The notes under the pieces: model-generated
The model's input: only the letters and a program-made list of their open reading frames with translations
Told to the model about the DNA's origin: nothing
The model's database searches: none
Made by a program: the position numbers and the translations under genes
NCBI GenBank assembly: GCA_963930775.1
Contig: OZ005693.1
Location: 1,922,001-1,986,000, forward strand
DNA: 64,000 nt
Reading direction: 5' to 3'
From: Cliona cf. orientalis
Lineage: Eukaryota; Porifera; Demospongiae; Clionaida; Clionaidae
Shown here: positions 22,857 through 34,221 of the stretch, in pieces
Layout: each line of letters starts with the position of its first letter
Position numbering within the stretch: position 1 is the first letter of the stretch

Positions 22857-25794
22857 TATGTTATAATGGAGAAATTTCATGCGAGTATCTATTAGTCTGT
22901 GAGTATGCACTGTACGAGTATATGTGTGTCATCGCCTAGTAACCAAAAAGTTTTGACATGAAAAATTGATTATCGGCTATGGGATGAGCGTAGACGATCA
23001 TAGGGTAGCCTGATGATGAAAGGGGGTCGTGGACAAACAAGTCAGTTAGTACATGACGTTCACTGGAGTGCACTCGACCATGGCACCCCAATGACTATCT
23101 ACTATGAATATGTTAGTGTGTGTGTGCATGTATAGCTACTGTACATATACACATGCTTCCTTATTGCAAGATAAACTTCTCTTGCTTACGAATCTTTACG
23201 ATTCCTTATCTTTACGATTCCTAATCTTGGTTGGCTGACCCGTCTAGCTGATCGTTAACACTTGAGCACACACCACTGATCATGCACAATATTGTTTACT
23301 CTTGCATAACTTTTACTACATGTATGTGAGACACACTCCCTGCATGGGTCTTTGTGGGATGGATGGGATGGATTCGCTGATTTAGATGGTTTTTATTCCA
23401 ATTGAGGTCATGTAGCTATTTGTAATTGTGTAGCCTGTGTATATGACCCCAGTCAACCCAGTCCCCTTTCACTTTCAGTCTACCTTAGTACCATCATCCA
23501 ATGCCATACCCCTCCTCCTGTAGCCTGTAGCTGATGATTTGCATGTAGCAGCTTTAGTCAGCTTAGCCATAGTACAAAATTGAATATCACTGTGTATGAC
23601 CTTATAGTAGCCAGTAGAGTCATTGTAATGAAGTTCCATCCTGAAGCATGGTTCATTGTGAGCTGTGAATGGTTTGATTGTAAGACATCCTTCCTGATGG
23701 TTTTGCAGCACCTGATTGGATAGCTTTGTGTGCATACATCCAAACCACATGTGACTGGCTGTCATATTGAGTTACACACCATGTTCATAGGATTTTGCTC
23801 TGGTTTGTGAAATTTGTCAAAGTGGGGCAACCCATAGGAAAGGGTTGGGGGGGGGGGGGGCATTGAGGGAAGAAGGGGGTGGAGGGGTTGAGGGGATGTG
23901 GCAAAGCACCCCATGGTCCTCCTGAAATAAAATAAATTAATCCTGCACACATATTTGAATAGTGAGAACTCAAGCTATGCATGCTATTTCTCTCTCAGTT
24001 TGTGCAGTGTGTGTGTGTGTGCAAAATTTGTGTGTGGAAGCCTTTCACTATGAGATATGATACTGCCATTCAGCATTATAGTACTATAATTGTTAGCCTA
24101 TTAGAAGAAATTGCAGTTCGCCGACTCTGTGTCCAGGTTGGAGTGTCCAATTACTCCAGATCATGGCGCAGTAGTGTAGTACGTAAGAAGAACTCTCTCT
24201 CGCTGGTTGGCTATTAGTGGATATGGTTCGAGAGAGAGAGAGAGACTTATGCACCATGTATCTACATTGTTTGTATAGGTGTGGGTGCACCTAAGTTACA
24301 TGTACATAGCAACCCCCCCCCCCTTCGGTTTGAGATTATTGTACATGTAGAAGATAAACCTACCTACGTCTACCTACAAACAATGTACAGCTTCTAAACT
24401 TTATCTTTTGTATCAGGAATGAATTTTTGTACCCTGGGATAGAGTTGCTATGATATTAGAAGCCGTTTCTCTACCTTGTTTTCAGTCTGTCCTGTTGCCA
24501 TGGTTACCTTGTTCCTCATTGTACCGTCCATGTTTAGCTACCCCTAGCTAGCCATGTACATGTACAGTGGCACTGCGGATAGACCGACTGTTGCTAGGAT
24601 ACTCGGCAATGTGGGTGATTAGAATGCACCAGTCAGAGCAGCTGATGAGTGTATACTTTGGCGCTTGATCATACAGTGAGTGTACGTGTATACATGTATA
24701 TAATCCTTTTGACATTGTGTGTTTGTGTGCATGTGTGTATACCATTGTTGTGCATTATTGGCCAGCACAGGTGTCTTAGTTCTTTTGTCATCCGATCTCA
24801 ATTGCTGGTGCACGATTAATGTATGCACATAGTGTATGTGCATGCATGGTGGATTGATTACTAGTCATTGACATGGTTGCAAATTTAGCACACTACTCAC
24901 AAACTGGTACAACTGATTGAGAGTCCAGGCTTCAGATTCTTGAATGAGTGGGGGGAGGGAGGATATACATGTATACATATTTACATGTATATTCCAGACC
25001 ACTGATGTATTATATCTGCGTGCGTTGGGGGGGGGGGGGGGGGGGGAGAGGGGGAGAGAGGAAATTTTTGGTGGAATAGGAAGCCATGTGGCAGCTGAAC
25101 GTTTGCATACGTGTGGAAATATGCGCACTTGTGTTCATTCCTTTATATTGCCATGATTGATTACTATCTATTAGTTTCAGCAGACATGTTAGTTGCATAT
25201 CACATAGTTTCAGCACATTAGTGGCTATTATGAAGTCGTATATTATTGTCCATACCATGAGTGTACATATCCATTTGACGACCTTTACCTAATTCACCTA
25301 ATCCCTCTTCAGTGCACACACTATAACATAATATTATAGTGGAACCTTAATTCCCAATCCGGAAATCAACTTGGGCTGAGGCCATTTCCGTTTTGTAGGT
25401 ATGCTACCAATCCAGTATGGTCCACTGCGGATAAACTGCATGCCAGTGCCATGGACCATACTCACAGTTTGGTACTGTGAGAGTTTGGCTATTTTCCAGC
25501 TGTGCTTTTGCCAATATAAACAGCTTAGTGCTGTGAGTATTTCTGTGTCATCAAGCATGCCTATGATAATGTAGTAGACTAAAAGTATAGCAGACTTTCC
25601 AAAAAGTGCCCAGTACTCAATGGTAGTTTGAGCTGTTTGCAATGCTTTGTCACTTGGATGCTCGTCAATTAGAAATGGTGCTTCTGTTCTGCTGATGATC
25701 TTTACCTTATGTTTTTGGTTGTGCTGGAGCAGAGAGCACATGGCCAGGGTAGAATCTATAGGCATGGCCAACAAAACACCATACTATCAAGGCA

Positions 25795-26830
25795 ATTAGC
25801 CACGTACATGTATATTAGGGTGCTAGCTGCTCAACAGAGATGTAGCTGTACGAAGTGTGTTGCTGTGTGGTGATGCAGGCTACAAAGTGTAGCAGCCTTT
25901 CCAAAAATTACACAGTACTCCTTTGAGTACTTTAGGATGTAGTAGAATGGCACGACCTAGGGCTGCAACTTGGGTGAGGTTTGTCTGCCCTGGGCAGCGT
26001 TCTTTTATACCCCAGCCAGACTCAGAGTAGTTGTGGGTATGCATTCCAGATAATGTGCTAATGAGATTCATAGGCCACAATTATGGGGCTGATTGCATTG
26101 ATGACCCTGTACCCAACTCAGTGCAGCACTTCTAGTATGAAGGGTATTGCTAGCTAGTCTCGTTCCCAGGCTCTCTCGCTCCTCTTAGTGTTATACACTT
26201 GATTTGTTCATGCAAAATTATTGTTTAATTTCGTGTAAATAAGTTGTAGGGAGAGACGAGGCTAGGGTAGTGTGCGTGTGTGTATGTGCATGTATTATAG
26301 TTTCTGGACCAATAATCTAGTCAATCTTGCCATAAATGAACTGACAATGCTGAATTTGTGTGCACGTGAGTACAATGTTGTGTCCTGATTAAAGGAGATC
26401 ACTTCAGGGGTGTCCTTATAGAGGGATTCCACTGTAGTCAATCATGCCACAAATGAACTGATAATGCTCGAGTAGGTGAACTTGTGTCATGGCAAACAAA
26501 ACACAGTTAGCCACATACATGTATGTGAAGGTACTGTTCATGAAACAGAGCTCCAGTTGTATATATCAGTGTGATAATGCAGGCCACAAAGTGTAGCAGC
26601 CTTCCAAAAATTGTACATCTGAATTATGACAGAAAACTTAGAAAACCCGATCAGCTGTGGCGTCCTGGGCAGCTTCCCTTTATACCCCAGCCATACTCAG
26701 AGTAGTTGTGGGTACATGTATGCATTCTGGACAGATACTTGCTAATGACATTCATAGACCACAATTATTCAGCTGATTGCATTGATGACCCTGTACCTAA
26801 CCTGTTAGCCTCTTCCTCTCATCTTTGTTC
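25795..26830. repeat. Degenerate tandem duplication, unit about 0.7 kb
   Basis: Blocks from about 25800-26130 recur in order at about 26510-26800. Shared strings include CACAAAGTGTAGCAGCC, TTTATACCCCAGCCA.ACT, CAGAGTAGTTGTGGGTA and GATTGCATTGATGACCCTGT. A third, weaker match to the AGCAG.CTTTCCAAAAA part lies near 25580. No coding role is visible. Confidence 0.75.
26310..26490. repeat. Dispersed repeat, copy at 28030-28205
   Basis: The segment contains GTCAATCTTGCCATAAAT.AA, CCTGATTAAAGGAGATCA and CTGATAATGCTCGAGTAGGT. It recurs in the same order and orientation at 28030-28205. Within each copy, a TCAAT..TGCCA.AAAT.AACTGA sub-block occurs twice. Confidence 0.8.
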
Positions 26831-27030
26831 TATACACACAATCTATTCAGGCAATATTATAGTTCTCTTGAATAAAATTATAATTCAGTGAACCTGGGAA
26901 GACTGACTAGGGTATTATGTGTATGTACATGTATGTATGTGCATGTATTCTGAAAGTTCCATAATAACGTTATGGGTTTACTGTACACGTATTTTAACTA
27001 TAATAATATGTTTACTGTTCATATAATCAG

Positions 27031-29237
27031 TTGGGAGATCTTGATGGTTATTATAACGATGATGTTATAGTTTCTGGACCACCACCAACGGTCGGTCGAT
27101 CGGTCGGTGAGTCTAGTTCCTCGTTTTCAGCATTGTCAACCAACCACCAGCTGTTGTTATCAAATCCTCCGACGTACGTAGTTAGTATACAAAAACACAC
27201 ACACAGTGTGCAGTTATAAACAGTCGCTAGTAGTACCGTGCGCACTATGCGGCTACACTGTGCTGTAGTGCAAGTGTAGTGCTGTAGCATGTGACATCAG
27301 TGTGCATATGCATGTAGGTGGCGTGCATGTGTATACGTGTATGTGCATGCATGTGTACATGCATGTATGTACGTGTGTATACTACATGCAAAGTGTGAGT
27401 TTACTATAATAATATGATTAATACTACAACTCCTTTCCTACACATGCAAAATTATATGTACAAGTGCAAGTACATGTACCTGTACCTATACAAGTACATG
27501 TACATGTACATGTACATGTATGCATATCACATGTTGAAGTTCAGGTATATATATCCTGTGCACTGTGCTTATACTTCTACTTTAGTTTCCATGTAGTTAC
27601 ATGTATACTACATGCTGTGCGTATACTGTTGTGGTAACTTTTGAAAATGGACGATATTATTGGTTTCAGTTTGTGATTCCTGCTAAGCTAACGGTTGCCT
27701 TAGTCCCACCAATCAACACACGGCTCAGTTGAGCGTGGCAGTCTGATAGAGTGTGTGCATACGTGCGTGTTAGCATGTGCCAGTTAGCTAAAGAAGTCCT
27801 GTAGTGCAAGAGAAGTACTAGTGCTGCCTATAGAACAGAAGTCTAGCTATATACCAGTCTCTCTGTCTCTCTCTCTCTCTCTCTGTGTTTCTTGTTGGTG
27901 TGACTAGTTGATGTCTTTTCTGCCTCAGGATCAGTTGAGAAAGAGAAGCCAGCTACTAGCACTGCAAGGAACCGCCATTGGTGAGCCACCTACATGTACC
28001 TGCATTATATATACTGTACGATTGTAAAATAATAGTCAATCTTGCCATAAATAAACTGATAATGCTGAATTTGTGTGTATCTGAGTGAGTATATACGACG
28101 TGTCCTGATTAAAGGAGATCATTTCAAGGGTGTTCATGTAGAGGGGTTCCACTGTAGTCAATTATGCCACAAATGAACTGATAATGCTCGAGTAGGTGCA
28201 CCTATGACATTGCCTTGTGCTGTTCAGTGTACTGATTAGAGGCCTGGAGTAAGTTACGTGTAGTATCCCCAGTGTGTATGTCGTTACATTGTACATCATC
28301 AAACATCACTGTAGTGCTTAAGTCATGTTTGCCTGTTATATCCCATCTTACATACAGTAGCTGGGAAGCCTAGTCCTATATATACCCTACCTACATGTAC
28401 CAAGGTACATGTGTACATGTACCTGTGACTGAGATAAACTGCTGACTGTGCATAATATAATGTTGGGCACCAGCTGTGTACACATCATTCAATACAGATT
28501 AAAATTTGATGGTTCAGTACGTACATGTAGCATTGTACGGGGTTGCAATACATGCAGAAACAAAGTCTTTTAATTTGACAGTCGTTGAAGGCAGACCATG
28601 TTTTTGTATGTGCGTACATGTAGCTCATAAGCGGGTACATACCGTACCGTACATGTATGCAATTTGTAATTGTTTTTGTGTTTGCCCCGGAGGGAAGAGC
28701 TCTACAAGAGTCATCTGATCTTTTTCAGCCCATTCAAAACGGTTGTACACAATTGTGCAGCCATTCACGGTTCGCATTATCAGATAGTGTTTCATCTCTT
28801 TGCTCAATGGCAGTCGTTTACCAAGCAATGAAGGTTTTCTTAAATAATGCAACACTAACACACAATGTGACCATCAAAACTTCTAGTGCAGTTCTGAGAA
28901 CTGCAATTATAACATTATTAGTTGCTACAGATGCTTACATGTACATGTACATGTAGCTCTGTATCTCCCTTACCTACAAGTACATATTTAGTAGTGTGAA
29001 TCAGCATAAGCATTCGTGCAAGACTTGTTTCTGTTGATTGTATGATAGATTGGTGTGCGTTATGTTTGTCATACTTGACTTGTCCCAAAGGTATTCTGAC
29101 TTTGTAGATAATAATATAGATAGTGTCTTTTGTGGATGGTCTTTTAGAGATTGTGTTATGCCGTATAGTGATTTATGTCTCTCTCTCTCTCCTCTCTCTC
29201 TCTTTTTCTCTCTGTCTCTGTCTCCCCTTTCTCTCAC

Positions 29238-29269
<32 letters not shown>

Positions 29270-32200
29270 CCCTTTCTCTGTTTATTTCCTTCTCACTCTC
29301 TCTTCCTCTTCTGCCTCTTACATTGCATCTTTCCTACTATCACTGCATCCACAAACAGTTTATCTCCCAACCTCAAGAAGAGTAAACCTCCCACATCCAT
29401 CAACAAAGACAGAAATAACAAGTCCCCAATTACTGCCAAGGCTCAGCAGAAGAAGAGAGTAAGAATGGAGAACAGACCCCCACTCGCTCCAAAGCCAGAC
29501 TCCCTCAAAGAGTCACCGTCCCATCCCTCTCCCACTTCATCACCATCACCATCCAGTGCTGCTCCCGTCCCCAGGCCCCGTAAGAAACCAGGTGCCCCTC
29601 CTCCCGCTAAACCGATGCCCTATCGCAGGCACGTCGAGCTCAAAGACAAAGAAGTGTCTACGTTTAAGTCGAGCACACCCGTGGCTCCTCCCAGAGTGAG
29701 GCAGCGTCCGGCTGTACCTTCAGCAAAGCCCTCTCCTCCCTCGTATAGACTGTCGATTCCCGGAGAGCCTTCAGAATTATTTCAACCAAAGGCCGAGAGC
29801 AAGGGACCAGTTCAGTACGCCATCCCTCAAGTGCCTAAGCGACTGCAGAAGCCGCCGCCGCCTTCTTCTGCTACGACTTCGGAAGTCATCGATTCAAGGC
29901 CGAGGCTCAACACTCCCCAGGTGGTGCCAGATCCTGATAACGTGTTGGATAAACGAGGAGGGGCTGAGTCTCATGGGACACCCTCTAATTTCCACCCAAC
30001 GACAACACAGAACAGTAGTAGTACTAGTGTGAATGGCATTGCAGGTGGTCATGACGACGAACTAGTGTCGCATAATGATGAACCAGAGTTGTATACGGAA
30101 GCCTATGCTCATGTAGAGTCGGAAGAAAATGATGCTGAGTATGCAGTTGTCTCTCCGTCGAGAACAGCCATAGTGCCCACACCACAGTCGTCGTCTTCAC
30201 TAGCAGCGCCGGTGGCGACTGGTAAATCTTCTCCTTCTCCCCCTCGCCGCCCTCCGCCCCCCGTTGTTCACGGTCGCTCGTCTCCCGTCCCGCCCATCGC
30301 TGCAAGTTCTCGATTACGTCGTAGCCCAAGCCCAGCCCCTCCCATTCCCCCTCCTCCTTCGATACAGTCTGTCCCCACCTCTCATCACCCTCCCATACCA
30401 TCTTCTTCAAGCCCACTTCGTGATCCATCCACCGTAGATGACAGTATTGACGATCATGAGTATAACACTACGTCTCACGTTAAGGATAGGGTCAAAAAGA
30501 GGAGCCGTGCAACTCCACCCCCCATTGCCCCACCCGTTGCCCCACCCACATCCACAGACGGTATTGACGATCACGAGTACAACACAACTTCTCACGTTCA
30601 GGATAGAGTCAAGAAGATGAGCCGTGGAACTCCTCCCATTCCTCCGCCCACCGCTCCACCCACAATCCGACCCAGATCAACAAAATCACCATCACCACCA
30701 TCTGCCGTCCAAGTATCTGTGGGCGATGATGAATATTCAATGCTTGATCGTCCCAATAAAAAGCCGGTGAGACCCATACCTCCTGCTCCCATGGTGCAAC
30801 CATCTTCAGAATCAGACGAGTATTCTGTGCTTAATAGTGAACCTGACGAGAAAAGACCTCCACAAGTGTCAGAGTTTGAGGAGTACTCTGTACTTAACGG
30901 TGAGCCTCAGGCAACTGTACCATCTACGTCATGCACCACCGCTGAAGCTGAAGGATACAGCCACCTGGACTTAAATGCAATCGCTGCTACCTCGAGCGTC
31001 ACTGGTTCTGGCGAGGACACATCGGTTTATGAAGAAATCAGAAGTGAATCTCCTGTTCAAGGTGATACTAAAAAGGCTGGTAGTACAAGCAGCAGCTTTG
31101 GGCCTAGCTCTTCACCGCCCGTACTGCCACAAATGGACAAGCACCCTCGAGCACTCGCAAGAAAAGCCTCCGATAAGTTCAAGGATGAAGATATCGAAGC
31201 TACTGTGCTCTCTTCTCGAGACAGGTCCAAGTTTCCAGCCTACCAGCAGCCAAGTATGGAGAAAGAGGAGAAGGAGGATGGAACAAGGGTGAAGGAGAGG
31301 GGTGGAGCAAGACTGCCGCCTAGGAACAGGGCTCCTCCCCCCGTGCCCCACCCCAAACAACGGCAAAAAATACCTGGCGAAGCAGCTTCCACGCCTACTA
31401 ATCATAATGCATCAGAACCAGCCAATGTCGGTAGTAGCAATAGTAAAGCTGCAGTGCCACTTAACGTACTGGAGACAGCTGGCTATGAGACTAGGAACAC
31501 GTTTAGTCCTGAAGTTGAGAAAAAGGAGCGAGAATTGCCACAGAGAAAGCCACCCACACCAAATAGGAGGATCTCTCCGGTACCACCGGCCAAGGCCAGG
31601 GGCTCCAAGCCACCTCCTCGGCCAAAACCGAAACAGATATCTCCACCGACACCACGAAGAGCAGTGAAGGTAGCAACTTCGGGAGAGCAAGGGCCAACGA
31701 AAGGAAGAGAGTCGACTCCTCCTGCTACTACTGAAGGACAAAGTACGGACTATGAACCAATATGTACACCTGGGGACTCTGAGGCAGTGGATGGATCACA
31801 TGATAGTCATGTGACAGGAGTACCCGTATCTAGTCCAAAGGTTGAACTTGACATTGACCACATAACTCGAGTGGGCGGTGCACTGGCGGACTATGACCTT
31901 CAAAACATGGCTGAGGCACTGTACGACAACCAAATGGTCGTGGATGCTGTGAGTCTCGGTGGTGATAGTACTAGCACTTCTTCGTCAGAGCAGCAGAAAA
32001 GAGCGTCGAGAACGAGCTACGAGAACCAAGTTGTAGTTGATATGGTACAGTCCGGAAACAACAGAAATAGTGGGGCAGCTGATGGTACTATGGAAGGTGA
32101 TGATGGTAGTCAGGGATCTCGAGAGCAAAATCTGCACCGAACTAGTCATGGGGCTGAAATGGAAGTGAGTGAAAATGGAATCGTTGAATCAGCAAATGGT

Positions 32201-34036
32201 GGCGACGATGCGTGCACTAAACTGACTCCGAGTGATGTCTTCACTGTACCCCAACACGCCGTGCCTGGTCACCTAGGCTACTGTGACGTCAACGTGGGCC
32301 ATGCTGTGAAAAATGCCTCCTCGAGTGAGCACCAAGCCATAGCTCTAGCTCAGAACCAGCATCTAGATGAAGGAGAGACAAAAGAAGGACAAATAGTTGA
32401 TAGTGGAACGTTTGTTGTTCAGCCTCATGCTTACCCCGACTCCCATGGATACTGTGACATCGAGATACAGCAAAGTCCTGCAGCTGCTACTCAACCTGGT
32501 CCAATTGTCGTAGAAACAGCTGACGGTGTAGAAGAAGGAGAAGGAGGGGGAGTGGAAGATGATAGTGGGACATTTGTCGTTCAGCCTCACGCTTACCCCG
32601 ACTCCCACGGATACTGTGACATCGAAGTGAAACAACCCCCACCATCTCATAGCTCCACAGCTGCCCAACCTGATTCGGATGCCAACTCAGCAAAAACAGC
32701 AACAGTAGCAGCAGCGGCAGTGGTGAATGTTGAGGCTGCAGATGATGAAGTAGTGACTAATGCACGAGATTTTTGTAATATTGATATTCGACCGCTTCCT
32801 CCTTCTGCTAATGACAAACCTCAAGTTAAGAGCTCAGAAGTAATCATGACAGACGCCCAAGGCTATTGTGATATCGATATTCTATCACCTCCTAGTTCTG
32901 GTGAAAGCCCGGGCCCTGCCCCCTCTCCTGCTAAGGACTCGGATGCTGTGAAAGACCCATCTACTACTACAGACGATGTGTTGATGGATGCTCAAGGCTA
33001 CTGTGACATCGACATAAAAACACCTCCTCCAAAATCGACCTCTCATAAGTATGAGATGGTCCCTGAGTCAGCAGAACAGAACAGCACTTCTTCGAAAGGT
33101 GGCTCAAAATCTGTATCGCCGCCCTCTGCAGGTAATAAGGCTCCCCCTGTCCCTTTGACAAGACCTACAAAGCCTGGTAGCAAGTCAGTGCAGGATAAAG
33201 AATCTGGTGAGTCTTCTAATAAGAAGGGAGTACCTCCTAAACGTCCACCCCCACGAAGAAGAGCACCACCCCCTCCTCCCCTCAAGGCAAAGACGGTAGA
33301 CGAGCCTTCGGAGAACTCTCCCCAGTCTTCTCCGCTTAAGAAAGAGCTGGTCATCAGCACTGGACTGGCTACGTTGCCTCGCTCACCCAAAAAGCAACCG
33401 CCGAGGCCTCCTCCCCCTTTTGCCAGCACAAACTCACCCCTTCTCTCAAAGAAAATGTCACCATTGGTGGGAAAGAAGCTGGACCTTCCTTCAAGCTCCC
33501 CCCAGTCTTCCCATCTCCCTCTAGGGTCACCAAATGAGCAGCCTCAGTCGTCTGGGATCAAGAAGAAATTCAAAGGGCTCTTTACCAAACCAAAGACGGG
33601 TTCAAGTGCGACTAATGCGACCAGTGAGCCTCCCAGTGCTGCAGCTGGCAGTAGCAGCAGCTCCGGAGGAGGAGGACTAGCTAGAAGGCCTAGCTGGGGT
33701 AGAAGGAAGAAAGGTAAGGCCAAAAACGACACTCCTTCTCCTCAAGATGGTGGAGAACTGTCTCCCAGCATGAAGGCTAGAAGCTTACCGGGCTATGCTC
33801 TACACCGCAGCCAGGGTGGGGCTGGGCCGTCGCCCCCCAAGCTGCAACTACAGTGTAGCTACGACGCCGACCAGGAAGACGATGGAGAAGAGTTTGGCAT
33901 TTACTCCACCATCCAGGAGGACAAGTTGAAGCCAGGTTCAGCCGAGGGTGAGGTGGTGGTGGGCGGAGCAGCGGCGGCAGCTGCAGCGGTGGTGGATGAC
34001 CTGAAGGATAATGGGGTAAGACATGATAGAATTTGA
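27031..34036 (+). CDS. Proline/tyrosine-motif scaffold exons (5' part of FGD gene or separate gene)
   Basis: Three exons join in phase: 27031-27106, 27929-27980 and 29359-34015. The last has a good donor (GG|GTAAGA) in phase 0; unspliced it stops at 34036. No start Met is visible, so the 5' end is missing. The product is low-complexity: dozens of PPxP/PxxP SH3-ligand runs plus tyrosine motifs (EYSMLD, EYSVLN twice, EYNTT twice, VYEEI, YDNQMVV, YENQVVV). Six GYCDI(D/E)I-type repeats lie between about 32240 and 33020, one with Phe for Tyr. Such motifs suggest a phosphotyrosine/SH3 scaffold. The donor is phase-compatible with FGD exon 2 (37916), which would give about 2911 aa plus an unknown N-terminus. 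The link is inference. Confidence 0.7.
27484..27520. repeat. ACATGT hexamer array
   Basis: Consecutive TACATGTACATG units make a self-complementary array. Shorter arrays occur near 28937-28953, 44218-44235 and 61046-61068, so this is a common simple repeat in this genome. Confidence 0.8.
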
Positions 34037-34063
34037 TGTACATGTACATAGAGTATTAACACA

Positions 34064-34221
34064 TACCGTATTTAGTCTAATACAACACATGGAAAAAAAT
34101 AATTCTGAAAAACACGCGTTTTTTTCTGGTAAAGTTCGTCAATCGCTCCATGTATAAATGTTGTAAATGCTAATTTCTTGCGTTAAATTGGATCATGCGT
34201 TGTATTCGATTAACTACGGTA
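34064..34221. mobile_element. Small MITE-like inverted repeat
   Basis: The left end TACCGTATTTAGTCTAATAC, continuing AACACATG, pairs with the right end CATGCGTTGTATTCGATT.., which finishes ACTACGGTA, with a few mismatches over about 28 bases. It is about 158 bp long and has no coding content. It lies just after the donor of the giant proline-rich exon. Confidence 0.75.

Larger units (their letters stand above)
17907..27030. other. Long intron or intergenic region rich in repeats
   Basis: No exon is supported with confidence. It holds GA and CT microsatellites (18240-18310, 18715-18810, 21120-21185), TG runs, a poly-C tract (22256-22287), poly-G tracts (about 23848, 25027), two related MITEs (21209-21453, 22443-22856) and a degenerate tandem duplication (25.8-26.8 kb). 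Open frames on the minus strand at 23475-23765 (96 aa) and 25334-25774 (146 aa) match nothing I know, and the second overlaps the repeat family. Confidence 0.5.

Noticed and set aside
29123..29358. 5' extension of the giant proline-rich frame (Ser/Leu repeats)
   Set aside because: It reads through a CT microsatellite upstream of a clear acceptor (29358/29359), so it is intron sequence.
30024..33429. Several minus-strand frames under the proline-rich exon
   Set aside because: GC-rich proline codons keep the antisense open; the sense strand has consistent phase and splice sites.
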